This document shows, one piece after another, positions 17,909-26,484 of a stretch of 64,000 nt of DNA. The translations under genes were made by a program, and so were the position numbers. The notes under the pieces are model-generated. The model saw nothing but the letters and a program-made list of their open reading frames with translations. It searched no databases and was not told the DNA's origin. Positions within the stretch are counted from its first letter, which is position 1; every line of letters begins with the position of its first letter. Source of the stretch: Pseudomonadota bacterium (GTDB lineage Bacteria > Pseudomonadota > Gammaproteobacteria > Burkholderiales > Methylophilaceae); the NCBI GenBank assembly GCA_029556915.1, contig JAKQIT010000165.1, forward strand, positions 1 to 64,000, read 5' to 3'.

Positions 17909-18841
17909 ATGGCAATTCCTAGTTCAATGGCAGACCGCGATGGGGTAATTTGGTACGATGGCAAAATGGTCAACTGGCGCGATGCCACCACCCACGTTTT
18001 AACCCACACTTTGCATTATGGCATGGGCGTATTTGAAGGCGTGCGCGCTTACAAAACTGATAAAGGCACAGCCATTTTCCGCTTGCAAGACCATACCGAC
18101 CGTTTGTTCCGCAGTGCACATATTTTGGGCATGAAAATGCCTTTTGATAAAGCCGCCATCAGCGAGGCTCAGCGCGCCGCCGTGCGTGAAAACAAATTGG
18201 AATCTGCCTATATTCGCCCTATGGCGTTTTACGGCGCTGAAGCGATGGGCATTGCCGCTAAAACCCTTAGCACGCATGTAATTTGTGCCGCTTGGAGCTG
18301 GGGCGCTTACATGGGCGACGAAGCGATTACTAAAGGTATTCGCGTAAAAACATCTTCATTTTCACGCCACCACGTGAACATCACCATGTGTAAAGCCAAA
18401 GCCAATGGCAACTACATGAATAGTATTTTGGCGCACCAAGAAGCTGCGCAAGATGGCTACCATGAAGCGCTTTTGCTTGATGTGGATGGCTTTGTAGCAG
18501 AAGGCTCAGGCGAAAATATTTTTGTGGTTCGCAAAGGCAAGCTCTACACGCCTGATTTAACCAGTGCACTTGAGGGCATTACGCGCGATACTATCGTTAC
18601 GCTAGCCAAAGAGCTGGGCATTGAAGTGATTGAAAAACGCATCACCCGCGATGAAGTGTATGGCGCAGACGAAGCCTTTTTTACTGGTACAGCGGCTGAA
18701 GTGACGCCAATCCGTGAGCTGGATAACCGCGCGATTGGCACGGGCGTGCGTGGCGAAATGACAGAAAAACTACAAAGCTTTTATTTTGATGTAGTTAAAG
18801 GCAAATCAGCCAAACATGCGCATTGGTTGACGCTGGTTTAA
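17909..18841 (+). CDS. ilvE: Branched-chain amino acid aminotransferase
   Basis: A 310-residue fold-type IV PLP enzyme. THTLHYGMGVFEGVRAY is the class signature, the Schiff-base lysine is Lys162 in CKAKANGNYMNS, and the cofactor phosphate region is GITRDTIVTLA. It transaminates branched-chain 2-oxo acids with glutamate in valine, leucine and isoleucine synthesis. The start has AAAGG upstream. It is followed by a REP-like element and a small zinc-ribbon protein gene, a neighbour pair often seen in betaproteobacteria. Confidence 0.97.
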   Translation: MAIPSSMADRDGVIWYDGKMVNWRDATTHVLTHTLHYGMGVFEGVRAYKTDKGTAIFRLQDHTDRLFRSAHILGMKMPFDKAAISEAQRAAVRENKLESAYIRPMAFYGAEAMGIAAKTLSTHVICAAWSWGAYMGDEAITKGIRVKTSSFSRHHVNITMCKAKANGNYMNSILAHQEAAQDGYHEALLLDVDGFVAEGSGENIFVVRKGKLYTPDLTSALEGITRDTIVTLAKELGIEVIEKRITRDEVYGADEAFFTGTAAEVTPIRELDNRAIGTGVRGEMTEKLQSFYFDVVKGKSAKHAHWLTLV

Positions 18842-18862
18842 ACGTATCAAAAAACCCTCAAC

Positions 18863-18936
18863 CGTCATTCCCGCAAAAGCGGAAATCCAATGTCGGGTTA
18901 AAAACAAAATGGATTCCCGCTTTTGCGGGAATGACG
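18863..18936 (+). repeat. REP-like element, GTCATTCCCG family, copy 2
   Basis: A 74-bp element with near-perfect terminal inverted repeats of about 27 bp, ends CGTCATTCCCGC and GCGGGAATGACG, around a short AT-rich centre. Each arm folds as its own hairpin. It lies 14 bases before the zinc-ribbon gene Shine-Dalgarno/start region. Confidence 0.9.
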
Positions 18937-18952
18937 AGATTCGGAGATTATG

Positions 18953-19141
18953 ATGTCAAATGCTAAAGAAATCGAAGTCACAGCCAAAGATTTACCACTC
19001 CACTGCCCCACAGGAGAAGTTGCATTGTGGTCATCGCACCCGCGCGTGTTTTTAGATATTACCGAAACAGGCAAAGTCGCTTGCCCTTATTGCGGCACAA
19101 AATACAAACTTAAAGCGGGTGAACACGTTAATCATCATTAG
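18953..19141 (+). CDS. Small zinc-ribbon domain protein
   Basis: A 62-residue protein with the conserved pattern LPLHCPTG, W-S-S-H-P-R-V-F-L-D and CPYCGTKYKL, the small zinc-finger domain family often encoded after ilvE in betaproteobacteria. Related domains occur in the mitochondrial complex I accessory subunit NDUFS6, but the bacterial function is not established. Two adjacent ATGs are possible; the second, at 18953, is six bases after GGAG and is preferred. It lies directly behind a REP-like element. Confidence 0.85.
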   Translation: MSNAKEIEVTAKDLPLHCPTGEVALWSSHPRVFLDITETGKVACPYCGTKYKLKAGEHVNHH

Positions 19142-19164
19142 CCAGAATTTAACTTTTTTGTCAG

Positions 19165-19716
19165 ATGAGAAACCATGATCCAATATTTGTTGCTTTAGGG
19201 AGAATGTTAGTTCACTTTCAAAGTTTGGAAGCAACTCTTAGGAATGGGCTTACTCTATTATTACATGATGGGAAAAACACGCCTCACGATAGGCTTATAT
19301 CAGCTTACCTTTCAGAGTTATCTTTCGGCTCTCTAAGCCGGCTTACAAGTCTATTACCTTCACAATTTACTTCTGAAAGTATCGCTACAGAAACAGTCAT
19401 TGGAAGAGAACGTCTCGATGCCGAATTAAATGATTGCCAGAATAAACTATACCAAGGTTTAAAACTTGCGAACGAGGCTGAACAGCGAAGAAATCAGTTA
19501 ATACATAGCACTTGGTTAATTGGTGATGGTCTGGAGCAATCGCAAGGAACACTTTATCGCTCTAAAATTAAAATAAAAGCTCAGAAACTGTCAATTCAAT
19601 TTGAACAAGAAACTATAGCTACCATCAATGAAAATACAGAGAAGGCAAAAGAAGCTCAGAGTTTACTACATATTGCACTAATGGACTATAGACTTATTTC
19701 CAATTTTAAATGGTAA
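19165..19716 (+). CDS. Orphan HEPN-like protein
   Basis: A 183-residue, largely helical protein that I do not recognise by name. It contains R109-N110-x3-H114 (RRNQLIHSTW), which matches the R-x4-6-H signature with a polar residue after Arg of HEPN ribonuclease domains. Many HEPN proteins are toxins or antiphage RNases. No antitoxin gene is evident beside it. The DNA is more AT-rich than the neighbours, with ATA and AGA codons, consistent with acquisition. It sits between the zinc-ribbon gene and convergent murI. HEPN assignment rests on one motif and helical content only. Confidence 0.6.
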   Translation: MRNHDPIFVALGRMLVHFQSLEATLRNGLTLLLHDGKNTPHDRLISAYLSELSFGSLSRLTSLLPSQFTSESIATETVIGRERLDAELNDCQNKLYQGLKLANEAEQRRNQLIHSTWLIGDGLEQSQGTLYRSKIKIKAQKLSIQFEQETIATINENTEKAKEAQSLLHIALMDYRLISNFKW

Positions 19717-19820
19717 TACCTGTGTAAATACCACATTAAATAAGTGTAATGCGCCGCATGTCTCGCCACTTTCGGAGTGTAACTTTCACTAATTCGCCCT
19801 ACCCTAAACCTCATATATCT

Positions 19821-19888
19821 TTTCACCACCTCTGCAAGCCAGTATCCATGCGGCTCTCAGAGGGGTGAAAATCTATCGGGCGATTTTT
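19821..19888 (-). repeat. Intergenic palindromic repeat, copy 5
   Basis: Reverse orientation, between convergent genes. Stem CCTCTGCAAGCC / GGCTCTCAGAGG, loop AGTATCCATGC, flanks TTTCACCA and ATCGGGCGATTTT. Confidence 0.9.
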
Positions 19889-19891
19889 TGG

Positions 19892-20731
19892 TTATAAACA
19901 ACCCACTTCTGCGCTTTTTCCCCACAGCATTTCAATCACTTTGTTAGCGTTTTCCGCTGAGCTGTTGGTGAAAAACTGTACTTCACCAGGCTGGTTAAAC
20001 GCATTGAGCAAATCACTTTCTTCTAATTGGCGTTTGAGTTGCTTGGCTACGGCGGCACCCGTATCTATCAGACTCACTTTTTTGCCTACCACTTCAGCAA
20101 TCACATCGCGCACAAACGGATAATGTGTGCAACCCAGCACTATAGTATCTGCGCCTTCAGCCAGCAAGGGTGCGCAATATTGGCGTATTAAGGCTTTGGT
20201 GTTTTCAGCACCCAGTTCACCGCGCTCCACACATTCCACCAAGCCCACGCAGGCTTGCGTCACCACTTTTACATTGCGGCCGTAACTTTCAAGCAATGCG
20301 GCAAACTGTGCGCTCTTAAGTGTACCTGTGGTAGCCAACACGCCGACTATGCCGTTTTTACTCGCTTCGGCAGCGGGTTTAACTGCGGGTTCCATACCGA
20401 TGATAGGCAAAGTATATTTTTCACGCATGTCATCAATAGCAGCGGCGGTGGCGGTATTGCAAGCCACAACTAAGGCTTTTACATTTTTCGCGATTAAAAA
20501 ATCTGCTAGGGCAAAGCAACGCTCAGTGATTTCAGCTGGCGTTTTGTTGCCGTAAGGCGCGTGTTTGCTGTCTGCGACGTAAATTAAATGTTCATGCGGC
20601 AGTAAGCTGTGAATATGCTGCAACACTGAAATGCCACCAACGCCAGAGTCAAACACACCAATAGCTGCCTGCGATTGTGTAAGATTATTAGATTTTGAAA
20701 GAAACTCAGGCATCAAGATTTTACATATCAT
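19892..20731 (-). CDS. murI: Glutamate racemase
   Basis: A 279-residue enzyme with IGVFDSGVGGISVL near the N-terminus, the first catalytic Cys in VACNTATAAA and the second in LGCTHYPFV. It interconverts L- and D-glutamate to supply peptidoglycan synthesis in the cytoplasm. The ATG at 20731 gives a seven-residue longer N-terminus than the ATG at 20713; neither has a clear Shine-Dalgarno. It is divergent from pcnB, and its 3' end abuts a palindromic repeat. Confidence 0.95.
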   Translation of the reverse strand: MICKILMPEFLSKSNNLTQSQAAIGVFDSGVGGISVLQHIHSLLPHEHLIYVADSKHAPYGNKTPAEITERCFALADFLIAKNVKALVVACNTATAAAIDDMREKYTLPIIGMEPAVKPAAEASKNGIVGVLATTGTLKSAQFAALLESYGRNVKVVTQACVGLVECVERGELGAENTKALIRQYCAPLLAEGADTIVLGCTHYPFVRDVIAEVVGKKVSLIDTGAAVAKQLKRQLEESDLLNAFNQPGEVQFFTNSSAENANKVIEMLWGKSAEVGCL

Positions 20732-20817
20732 TTATAATGCTGAAATTATATAAGATTTTGAATGCCAATAATTTTTACAAAACGCATCACCTAAGAATTT
20801 AGGCAAATTCAACCACA

Positions 20818-22191
20818 ATGATTAAAAAATTCTTACAAAAAGTTTTTACCAAACGTACCAAAGCCGAGATCGCCATTAACAAGGCAGATGACTCGCAAAC
20901 CTCTACAGCAAAAGTCATCCGCGCTAAAACGCACAAAATCAACCAAAATTTGATTAGCCAAGCGGCACTTAAAACCTGCGATGGCTTGCAAAAAGCGGGG
21001 TTTGAAGCGTTTATTGTGGGCGGCGCAGTGCGCGATTTATTGCTTAACTTTAAACCTAAAGATTTTGATGTAGCCACCAACGCCACACCAGAAGAGGTGA
21101 ACCGCATTTTTAGGCGCTCGCGTATTATTGGGCGCCGTTTTCGCTTGGTGCATGTACTATGGGGTAGTGAAACGATTGAAGTTTCCACCTTTCGTGGCCA
21201 TCACTTGGCAGATGGCGATGCGCAAACCAATGATAGTGGACGCATTTTGCGCGATAATATTTTTGGTAGCTTAGAAGAAGATGCGGTTCGGCGCGACTTT
21301 ACCGCCAACGCTTTATACTACAACCCAGCCAAAGATGAAGTGCTAGACTTTCACAATGGCGTGGCTGACATTAACGCCCGCATTTTGCGCATGATAGGTA
21401 ACCCCACTACCCGCTATCAAGAAGACCCTGTGCGCATGCTACGTGCAGTGCGTTTATCCGCCAAGCTTGGTTTAAAAATTGAGCCCGCCACCCAAGCACC
21501 CATTCAAAAACTAGCAGATTTGTTGCAAGACGTGCCGCCTAGCCGCTTGTTTGATGAAATGCTCAAACTCTTTTTATCTGGCCATGCCATTGAAAGTGTC
21601 AATGCTTTACGTGAACAACATTTACACCACGGCTTGTTGCCAATGCTAGATGTCGTGCTTGAGCAACCGCTTGGCGAGCGTTTTGTGATGCTGGCGCTTA
21701 AAAATACCGATGAGCGTATTTTGGCAGGAAAATCATCTAACCCGAGTTTTTTATTTGCCGCTTTGCTGTGGCATGAAGTGCTTGCCGCGTGGCAAACCTA
21801 TAAAAACGAGGCGCCACCTATTCCCGCCTTGTATATGGCGATGAATGAAGTGATTGCCACCCAAGCTGAAAAATTAGCGATTCATAACCGCTACACCACC
21901 ACCATGAAAGAAATTTGGGCCATGCAGCCGCGCTTTGAGCAACGTGCTGGCAAACGGCCATTTAGCTTACTCACGCACCCGCGCTACCGTGCAGGCTATG
22001 ACTTTTTGTTATTACGCTGCGCTTCGGGTGAGTTACCGATAGAACTAGGCGAATGGTGGACGGCCTTTGCCGATGCTGAAGGTGAAGCACGTGCCGCTAT
22101 GCTACAACCTGATACCCACCCAAAAAAACGCAAAAAAAGAAATCGTAAAAAAACAGCCAGCAAAACAGAGTTAGATAATCAAACTCCATGA
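20818..22191 (+). CDS. pcnB: Poly(A) polymerase I
   Basis: A 457-residue nucleotidyltransferase of the PcnB type. The active-site region is VGGAVRDLLL, then KDFDVATNATPEEV with the metal-binding aspartates. The discriminating RRFRLVHVLWG sequence favours poly(A) polymerase over CCA-adding enzyme. The C-terminus is very basic (KKRKKRNRKK), as expected for RNA binding. It adds A tails to RNA 3' ends and promotes decay. The stop overlaps the folK start by four bases (ATGA), and pcnB-folK is a common pair. Confidence 0.95.
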   Translation: MIKKFLQKVFTKRTKAEIAINKADDSQTSTAKVIRAKTHKINQNLISQAALKTCDGLQKAGFEAFIVGGAVRDLLLNFKPKDFDVATNATPEEVNRIFRRSRIIGRRFRLVHVLWGSETIEVSTFRGHHLADGDAQTNDSGRILRDNIFGSLEEDAVRRDFTANALYYNPAKDEVLDFHNGVADINARILRMIGNPTTRYQEDPVRMLRAVRLSAKLGLKIEPATQAPIQKLADLLQDVPPSRLFDEMLKLFLSGHAIESVNALREQHLHHGLLPMLDVVLEQPLGERFVMLALKNTDERILAGKSSNPSFLFAALLWHEVLAAWQTYKNEAPPIPALYMAMNEVIATQAEKLAIHNRYTTTMKEIWAMQPRFEQRAGKRPFSLLTHPRYRAGYDFLLLRCASGELPIELGEWWTAFADAEGEARAAMLQPDTHPKKRKKRNRKKTASKTELDNQTP

Positions 22192-22703
22192 AGCAAGCTT
22201 TTATCGCACTGGGTAGCAACTTAGCCGACCCGATTTTACAAGTAAAAAAAGCGTTTGCCGCCTTAGATAAAATCCCTCAAACGCGTGTCATCAAACAATC
22301 GTCACTATACAAAACGGCGCCGATTGATTGCCCGCAATTGTCAGACGCACCTATACCAGACTTTATTAACGCTGTTGCAGAAGTCAAAACCTCGCTGACG
22401 CCGGATGCTTTATTAGATGCAATTCACGCCATTGAAAACGCAGCTGGTCGCGTGCGGCCTTACGTTAATGCCCCACGCGTGCTGGATTGTGACTTATTGC
22501 TTTATGAAAATATCGTGCAAAATAGCGCCAAATTAACGCTACCACACCCGCGTATGCATTTACGCGGATTTGTTTTATTGCCATTATTTGAAATTGCACC
22601 GCAACTAATTTTGCCAAATCATGGCAAAATAGCAACATTGATGACGCCAAGCCTAATAATGGGCATTCAAAAATTAGAAAATAACACACATGAGCATCTT
22701 TAA
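22188..22703 (+). CDS. folK: 2-amino-4-hydroxy-6-hydroxymethyldihydropteridine pyrophosphokinase
   Basis: A 171-residue HPPK with ALGSNLADP at the start, the conserved R-V-R-P-Y-V-N-A-P-R-V-L-D-C-D-L-L-L-Y region (about residues 85-103) and LPHPRMHLRGFVLLPL. It transfers pyrophosphate from ATP to the pterin alcohol in folate synthesis. It overlaps pcnB by four bases and the deoxynucleoside kinase by about 14 bases, indicating translational coupling. Confidence 0.96.
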   Translation: MKQAFIALGSNLADPILQVKKAFAALDKIPQTRVIKQSSLYKTAPIDCPQLSDAPIPDFINAVAEVKTSLTPDALLDAIHAIENAAGRVRPYVNAPRVLDCDLLLYENIVQNSAKLTLPHPRMHLRGFVLLPLFEIAPQLILPNHGKIATLMTPSLIMGIQKLENNTHEHL

Positions 22704-23337
22704 TAAGTTCCCCTACATTGTGGTTGAAGGCCCGATTGGCAGCGGCAAAACTACGCTGGCTAAAATGCTGGCAGATCGTTTTCCGGTGGATTATTTGTCT
22801 GAGAAAGCTGAAGCAAATCCGTTTTTGCCCAAATTTTATCAAGATGCACAACGCTATGCGCTACCCACACAGCTATTTTTTTTGTTTCAGCGCGCCAATC
22901 AAATGAAAGACTTAAGCCAGCGTGACATGTTTGCCAAACCCATCGTGGCGGACTTTTTTTTAGAAAAAGATGCGCTATTCGCGCGGCTTAATTTGGATGA
23001 TGAAGAATATGCGCTTTACCACCAAATTTATGTGCATTTACAACTCAACGCGCCCAAACCTGATTTGGTAATTTATTTACAAACCCCAGTAGAAGCACTT
23101 GCAGCCCGTATTGAAGAGCGCAATGTGCATTACGAACAAGAGATTCCGCGCGAATACCTAGAGAGTTTGGCCGAAGCCTATAGCGAATTTTTTCACCATT
23201 ACGATGCCTCGCCAGTGTTGATTGTAAATAACGAAAAACTCAATATCCTAAAAAACCCAGATGCGCTTGATTTGCTGATAGACCGCATATCAAAAATCAA
23301 AAGCCAACGTGAGTTTTTTAACCCCAATTTTGAATAA
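22690..23337 (+). CDS. Deoxynucleoside kinase family protein
   Basis: A 215-residue P-loop kinase with EGPIGSGKTTLAK (G14-T21), a D-F-F-L-E-K-D-A-L-F-A segment and the lid-like arginine region LAARIEERNVHYEQ. This is the deoxyguanosine/deoxyadenosine/deoxycytidine kinase family, which phosphorylates deoxynucleosides in salvage. folK-dNK-panB is a frequent proteobacterial order. The 5' end overlaps folK and the 3' end overlaps panB. The exact nucleoside preference cannot be read from sequence. Confidence 0.9.
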   Translation: MSIFNKFPYIVVEGPIGSGKTTLAKMLADRFPVDYLSEKAEANPFLPKFYQDAQRYALPTQLFFLFQRANQMKDLSQRDMFAKPIVADFFLEKDALFARLNLDDEEYALYHQIYVHLQLNAPKPDLVIYLQTPVEALAARIEERNVHYEQEIPREYLESLAEAYSEFFHHYDASPVLIVNNEKLNILKNPDALDLLIDRISKIKSQREFFNPNFE

Positions 23338-24145
23338 TCTCTCAAACCTCATACAAAGTGCCAAGCGTGGTGAAAAAATCGCCATGCTGACTTGCTACGA
23401 TGCCAGTTTTGCCAAACTCATGGAAATTGCTGGTGTGGATATGCTACTTGTGGGCGACTCACTCGGCATGGTGCTACAGGGCGCTGAAAACACCCTCAAT
23501 GTGAGCATGCATCACATGACTTACCACACCAAAAACGTGGCCGCTGGCGCGCCCAACACCGTGATTATGGCCGATATGCCGTTGGGGAGTTATGAGCACG
23601 ACCACCAAGCAGCGTTTACTAACGCCCAATGGCTGATTAAATCTGGCGCGCATCTGGTGAAATTTGAAGGTGGCGGCAAACGTATTGAAACCGCGCGCTA
23701 TTTGGTGGAACACGGCATCCCCGTGTGTGCGCATTTGGGCTTTACCCCGCAAATGGTCAATCAACTTGGCGGCTACAAAATTCAAGGCAAAACTGAAGAA
23801 TCTGCCGAGCAAATTTTGCAAGACGCTAAAGATATGAGTGATGCTGGGGTCAGCTTTGTATTGCTGGAAATGGTGCCGGCACAACTCGCCAAAAAAATTA
23901 CTCAAAGCATTAGCGCCCCCACAATAGGCATTGGTGCAGGTGTGGATTGCTGTGGTCAAGTGCTAGTGATTCAAGATTTACTCGGCATTTACACTGGGCC
24001 TGCACACAAAAAACCTGAAGAATTTAAGTCGCCGCGCTTTGTAAGCAATTTTTTGCAAGATACCAATAGCGTGCAAAATGCGGTGAAAAATTATGTGCAA
24101 GCAGTAAAAAATAAAACTTTCCCAGCGGCTGAGCATAGCTACTAA
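23309..24145 (+). CDS. panB: 3-methyl-2-oxobutanoate hydroxymethyltransferase
   Basis: A 278-residue enzyme with MLTCYDASFAKLMEIAGVDMLLVGDSLGMVLQG (positions about 25-57) carrying metal-binding Asp residues, and GIGAGVDCCGQVLVIQDLLG near the C-terminus. It forms ketopantoate from 2-oxoisovalerate and methylene-tetrahydrofolate, the first step of pantothenate synthesis. The start is uncertain: GTG at 23309 overlaps the kinase gene by 29 bases, and TTG at 23330 would shorten the overlap to eight. A palindromic repeat begins right after the stop. Confidence 0.95.
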   Translation: MSFLTPILNNLSNLIQSAKRGEKIAMLTCYDASFAKLMEIAGVDMLLVGDSLGMVLQGAENTLNVSMHHMTYHTKNVAAGAPNTVIMADMPLGSYEHDHQAAFTNAQWLIKSGAHLVKFEGGGKRIETARYLVEHGIPVCAHLGFTPQMVNQLGGYKIQGKTEESAEQILQDAKDMSDAGVSFVLLEMVPAQLAKKITQSISAPTIGIGAGVDCCGQVLVIQDLLGIYTGPAHKKPEEFKSPRFVSNFLQDTNSVQNAVKNYVQAVKNKTFPAAEHSY

Positions 24146-24217
24146 AATTCCCCGAGAGAAATTTACCCCGCTGCAAGCCAGTATCCATGCGGATTACAGA
24201 GGCGTTCAAATGATTTG
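24146..24217 (+). repeat. Intergenic palindromic repeat, copy 6 (stem-loop reversed within flanks)
   Basis: The flanks are in forward order (CCCCGAGAGAAATTTAC on the left, TTCAAATGATTTG on the right), but the loop is AGTATCCATGC, the reverse form. The arms (CTGCAAGCC / GGATTACAG) are partly mismatched. It starts one base after the panB stop codon. Confidence 0.88.
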
Positions 24218-24294
24218 TACTAAAAACACTGCATTTTTAGGCAATTTTATTACGATGTTTTCGCTAAATTGTATGCCAATGTTAAAATGTGCGC

Positions 24295-25173
24295 ATGCAA
24301 ATTATCCACACTATTTCTGAGCTTCGCACAGCGTTAAAACAACAGCCTAAAATCGGCTTTGTGCCCACCATGGGCAACCTACATGCGGGGCATATTCATT
24401 TAGTTGAAATAGCCAAGCAAAACGCTAGCTGTGTGGTAGTGAGTATTTTTGTCAATCCGCTGCAATTTGGGGCCAATGAAGATTTTGGCAGCTACCCGCG
24501 CACACTTGAAGCTGATTGCGAAAAACTAAAAGCAGCAGGTGCTGATATTGTGTTTGCTCCCAATGTGTCAGAAATGTACCCCCAAGTAACTGAGAATAAA
24601 TCTAACGGCAAAAATCTCAACCAAAGCATGACCATCACCCCGCCACCCATTGCCAGTGAACTTTGTGGCGCTAGCCGCCCAGGGCATTTTGCAGGCGTAG
24701 CCACCGTGGTGATGAAGCTTTTTAACATGGTGCAGCCGCAAATTGCCGTGTTTGGCAAAAAAGATTTTCAGCAGCTTTTTATTATCAAAGAAATGGTGAA
24801 GCAGTTTAACTTGCCCATTCAAATCATTGCAGGTGAAACCATGCGTGAAGCCAGCGGCTTGGCCATGAGCTCACGTAATGGCTACTTAAACGAGGCGCAA
24901 CGTACGCAATCAGCACAGCTCAATGCCGCATTACAACACATTGCGCAACAACTCAAAAATGGTCATCAAGATTTCACATCGTTAGAGAAAACCGCCGCGC
25001 AACAGCTGAATCAAAATCATTGGGAAGTGGATTACATTTCGATTCGCTCTGCCAACACGTTGCAACCAGCACAAGCTGGTGACAAGCAACTGGTGGTGCT
25101 AGGCGCTGCCAAAATCAGCAACAATCTAGGTGGAAAAACGCGCTTGATTGATAATCTTGAAGTCCACATCTAG
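24295..25173 (+). CDS. panC: Pantothenate synthetase
   Basis: A 292-residue ligase of the HIGH-type nucleotidyltransferase fold: [10 protein letters not shown] at the N-terminus, [22 protein letters not shown] and MSSRNGYL. It joins pantoate and beta-alanine with ATP hydrolysis to AMP. The ATG at 24295 is favoured over a GTG two codons upstream. An insertion-like segment [11 protein letters not shown] (about 98-108) replaces a shorter loop in many homologues. panB, panC and panD lie in a row and complete the pathway from ketoisovalerate except the ketopantoate reductase step. Confidence 0.96.
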   Translation: MQIIHTISELRTALKQQPKIGFVPTMGNLHAGHIHLVEIAKQNASCVVVSIFVNPLQFGANEDFGSYPRTLEADCEKLKAAGADIVFAPNVSEMYPQVTENKSNGKNLNQSMTITPPPIASELCGASRPGHFAGVATVVMKLFNMVQPQIAVFGKKDFQQLFIIKEMVKQFNLPIQIIAGETMREASGLAMSSRNGYLNEAQRTQSAQLNAALQHIAQQLKNGHQDFTSLEKTAAQQLNQNHWEVDYISIRSANTLQPAQAGDKQLVVLGAAKISNNLGGKTRLIDNLEVHI

Positions 25174-25241
25174 CCGCCTTTTTTGAGCGCCTGCTTGCGA
25201 ATTGCAATATAATGCTGGCTTTACCAAAACCACTCACAACT

Positions 25242-25622
25242 ATGCAAAGAACCATGTTGAAATCTAAGCTGCATCGCGTGCACGTCACACATAGCGAGCT
25301 ACACTATGAAGGCAGCTGTGCGATTGACGCAACCTTGCTTGAAGCGGCTAATATTAGCGAATACGAACAAATTCACATCTACAACGTCACCAATGGTGAA
25401 CGTTTTAGTACGTACGCCATTTTGGGTGAGCGCGATTCTGGCATTATTTCAGTCAACGGCGCTGCCGCACACAAAGCCGCCCCTAAAGACATTATCATTA
25501 TCGCAAGTTATGCACATTACACGGATGAAGAGCTTAAAGCGTTTCATCCGCAACTTGTGTATGTGGACGAAAAAAATCGTATCAAATCTCAACGCAATCA
25601 TATTCCAGAGCAGGCATTATAA
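25242..25622 (+). CDS. panD: Aspartate 1-decarboxylase proenzyme
   Basis: A 126-residue proenzyme of exact family length starting [16 protein letters not shown]. The self-processing site YEGSCAID puts cleavage between Gly24 and Ser25, giving the pyruvoyl group on the alpha chain. It makes beta-alanine from aspartate for PanC. The ATG at 25242 is chosen over the frame opening at 25212 because this is the universal PanD N-terminus. rsfS starts one base after the stop. Confidence 0.97.
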   Translation: MQRTMLKSKLHRVHVTHSELHYEGSCAIDATLLEAANISEYEQIHIYNVTNGERFSTYAILGERDSGIISVNGAAAHKAAPKDIIIIASYAHYTDEELKAFHPQLVYVDEKNRIKSQRNHIPEQAL

Positions 25623-26000
25623 ATGACAACATCTCCCACAACTCCTTTTGACTTAGAGGCGATGAAAGCCGCCGTTGTTGACGCGATTGAGGATATTAAA
25701 GGTTTCGACATCACCGTCATGGATGTACGCAAACTCACCAGCATGACCAATTACATGATTGTGGCTTCAGCCAACTCTACACGCCAGTGCAAAGCGATTG
25801 CTGACAACGTGCGTGAAAAAATCAAAGAAAAAGGCTACACGATTCGCGGCACCGAAGGGGACAAAGAAGGCGAATGGGTGCTGGTGGACTTAGACGATAT
25901 TGTTGTACATTTGATGATTCCCACCATGCGCGCTTACTACAACCTTGAGCAACTTTGGACTGAAGGCGAAGCGCGTCGCGGACACATTAAAGCCAATTAA
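25623..26000 (+). CDS. rsfS: Ribosomal silencing factor RsfS
   Basis: A 125-residue protein of the Iojap/RsfS family: DIKGFDITVMDVRKLTSMTN, YMIVASANSTRQCKAIADNV, GEWVLVDLDDIVVHLM and the ending YYNLEQLWTEG. It binds ribosomal protein uL14 and blocks subunit joining when nutrients are low. It starts immediately behind panD and is followed after 15 bases by rlmH, the usual rsfS-rlmH pair. Confidence 0.96.
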   Translation: MTTSPTTPFDLEAMKAAVVDAIEDIKGFDITVMDVRKLTSMTNYMIVASANSTRQCKAIADNVREKIKEKGYTIRGTEGDKEGEWVLVDLDDIVVHLMIPTMRAYYNLEQLWTEGEARRGHIKAN

Positions 26001-26015
26001 GCCATGTGTTAGCGC

Positions 26016-26483
26016 ATGAAGCTACGCATTATTTCTGTCGGTCATAAAATGCCAAGCTGGGTTGAAGCGGCTTGTGCAGAATACATTAAGCGTATGCCGC
26101 GTGAGTTATCACTCGACATCATTGAAATCAAACCCGATAAACGCGCCGACGGAAAAAATAGTGCCGTGGTGCAAGAGGCAGAAGCCAAGCGCATATTAGA
26201 AGCCGCTGGCAAAGATTTTTTAATTGCGTGCGATGAACGTGGTCAAGAAATCACCACCATACAACTGGCAGAAAAACTGCAGTTTTGGCAAAGCTTGGGG
26301 CGCGACGTCAGCATTGTCGTGGGCGGCGCAGATGGCTTGCATCCAAGCTTAAAACAGCAAGCCGATTGGCTATGGGGCTTATCCAAACTCACCTTGCCGC
26401 ATGCTTTTGTGCGCGTGTTGCTTTGCGAGCAACTTTACCGAGCCTACACGGTCAACCAAGGCCATCCTTATCATCGCGAATAA
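26016..26483 (+). CDS. rlmH: 23S rRNA (pseudouridine1915-N3)-methyltransferase
   Basis: A 155-residue SPOUT methyltransferase of exact family length. Knot motifs are visible: VVGGADGLHPSLKQ, W-G-L-S-K-L-T-L-P-H-A-F-V-R-V and the C-terminal Y-R-A-Y-T-V-N-Q-G-H-P-Y-H-R-E. RlmH methylates pseudouridine 1915 in helix 69 of 23S rRNA. The photolyase gene follows with one base between. Confidence 0.97.
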   Translation: MKLRIISVGHKMPSWVEAACAEYIKRMPRELSLDIIEIKPDKRADGKNSAVVQEAEAKRILEAAGKDFLIACDERGQEITTIQLAEKLQFWQSLGRDVSIVVGGADGLHPSLKQQADWLWGLSKLTLPHAFVRVLLCEQLYRAYTVNQGHPYHRE

Positions 26484-26484
26484 T

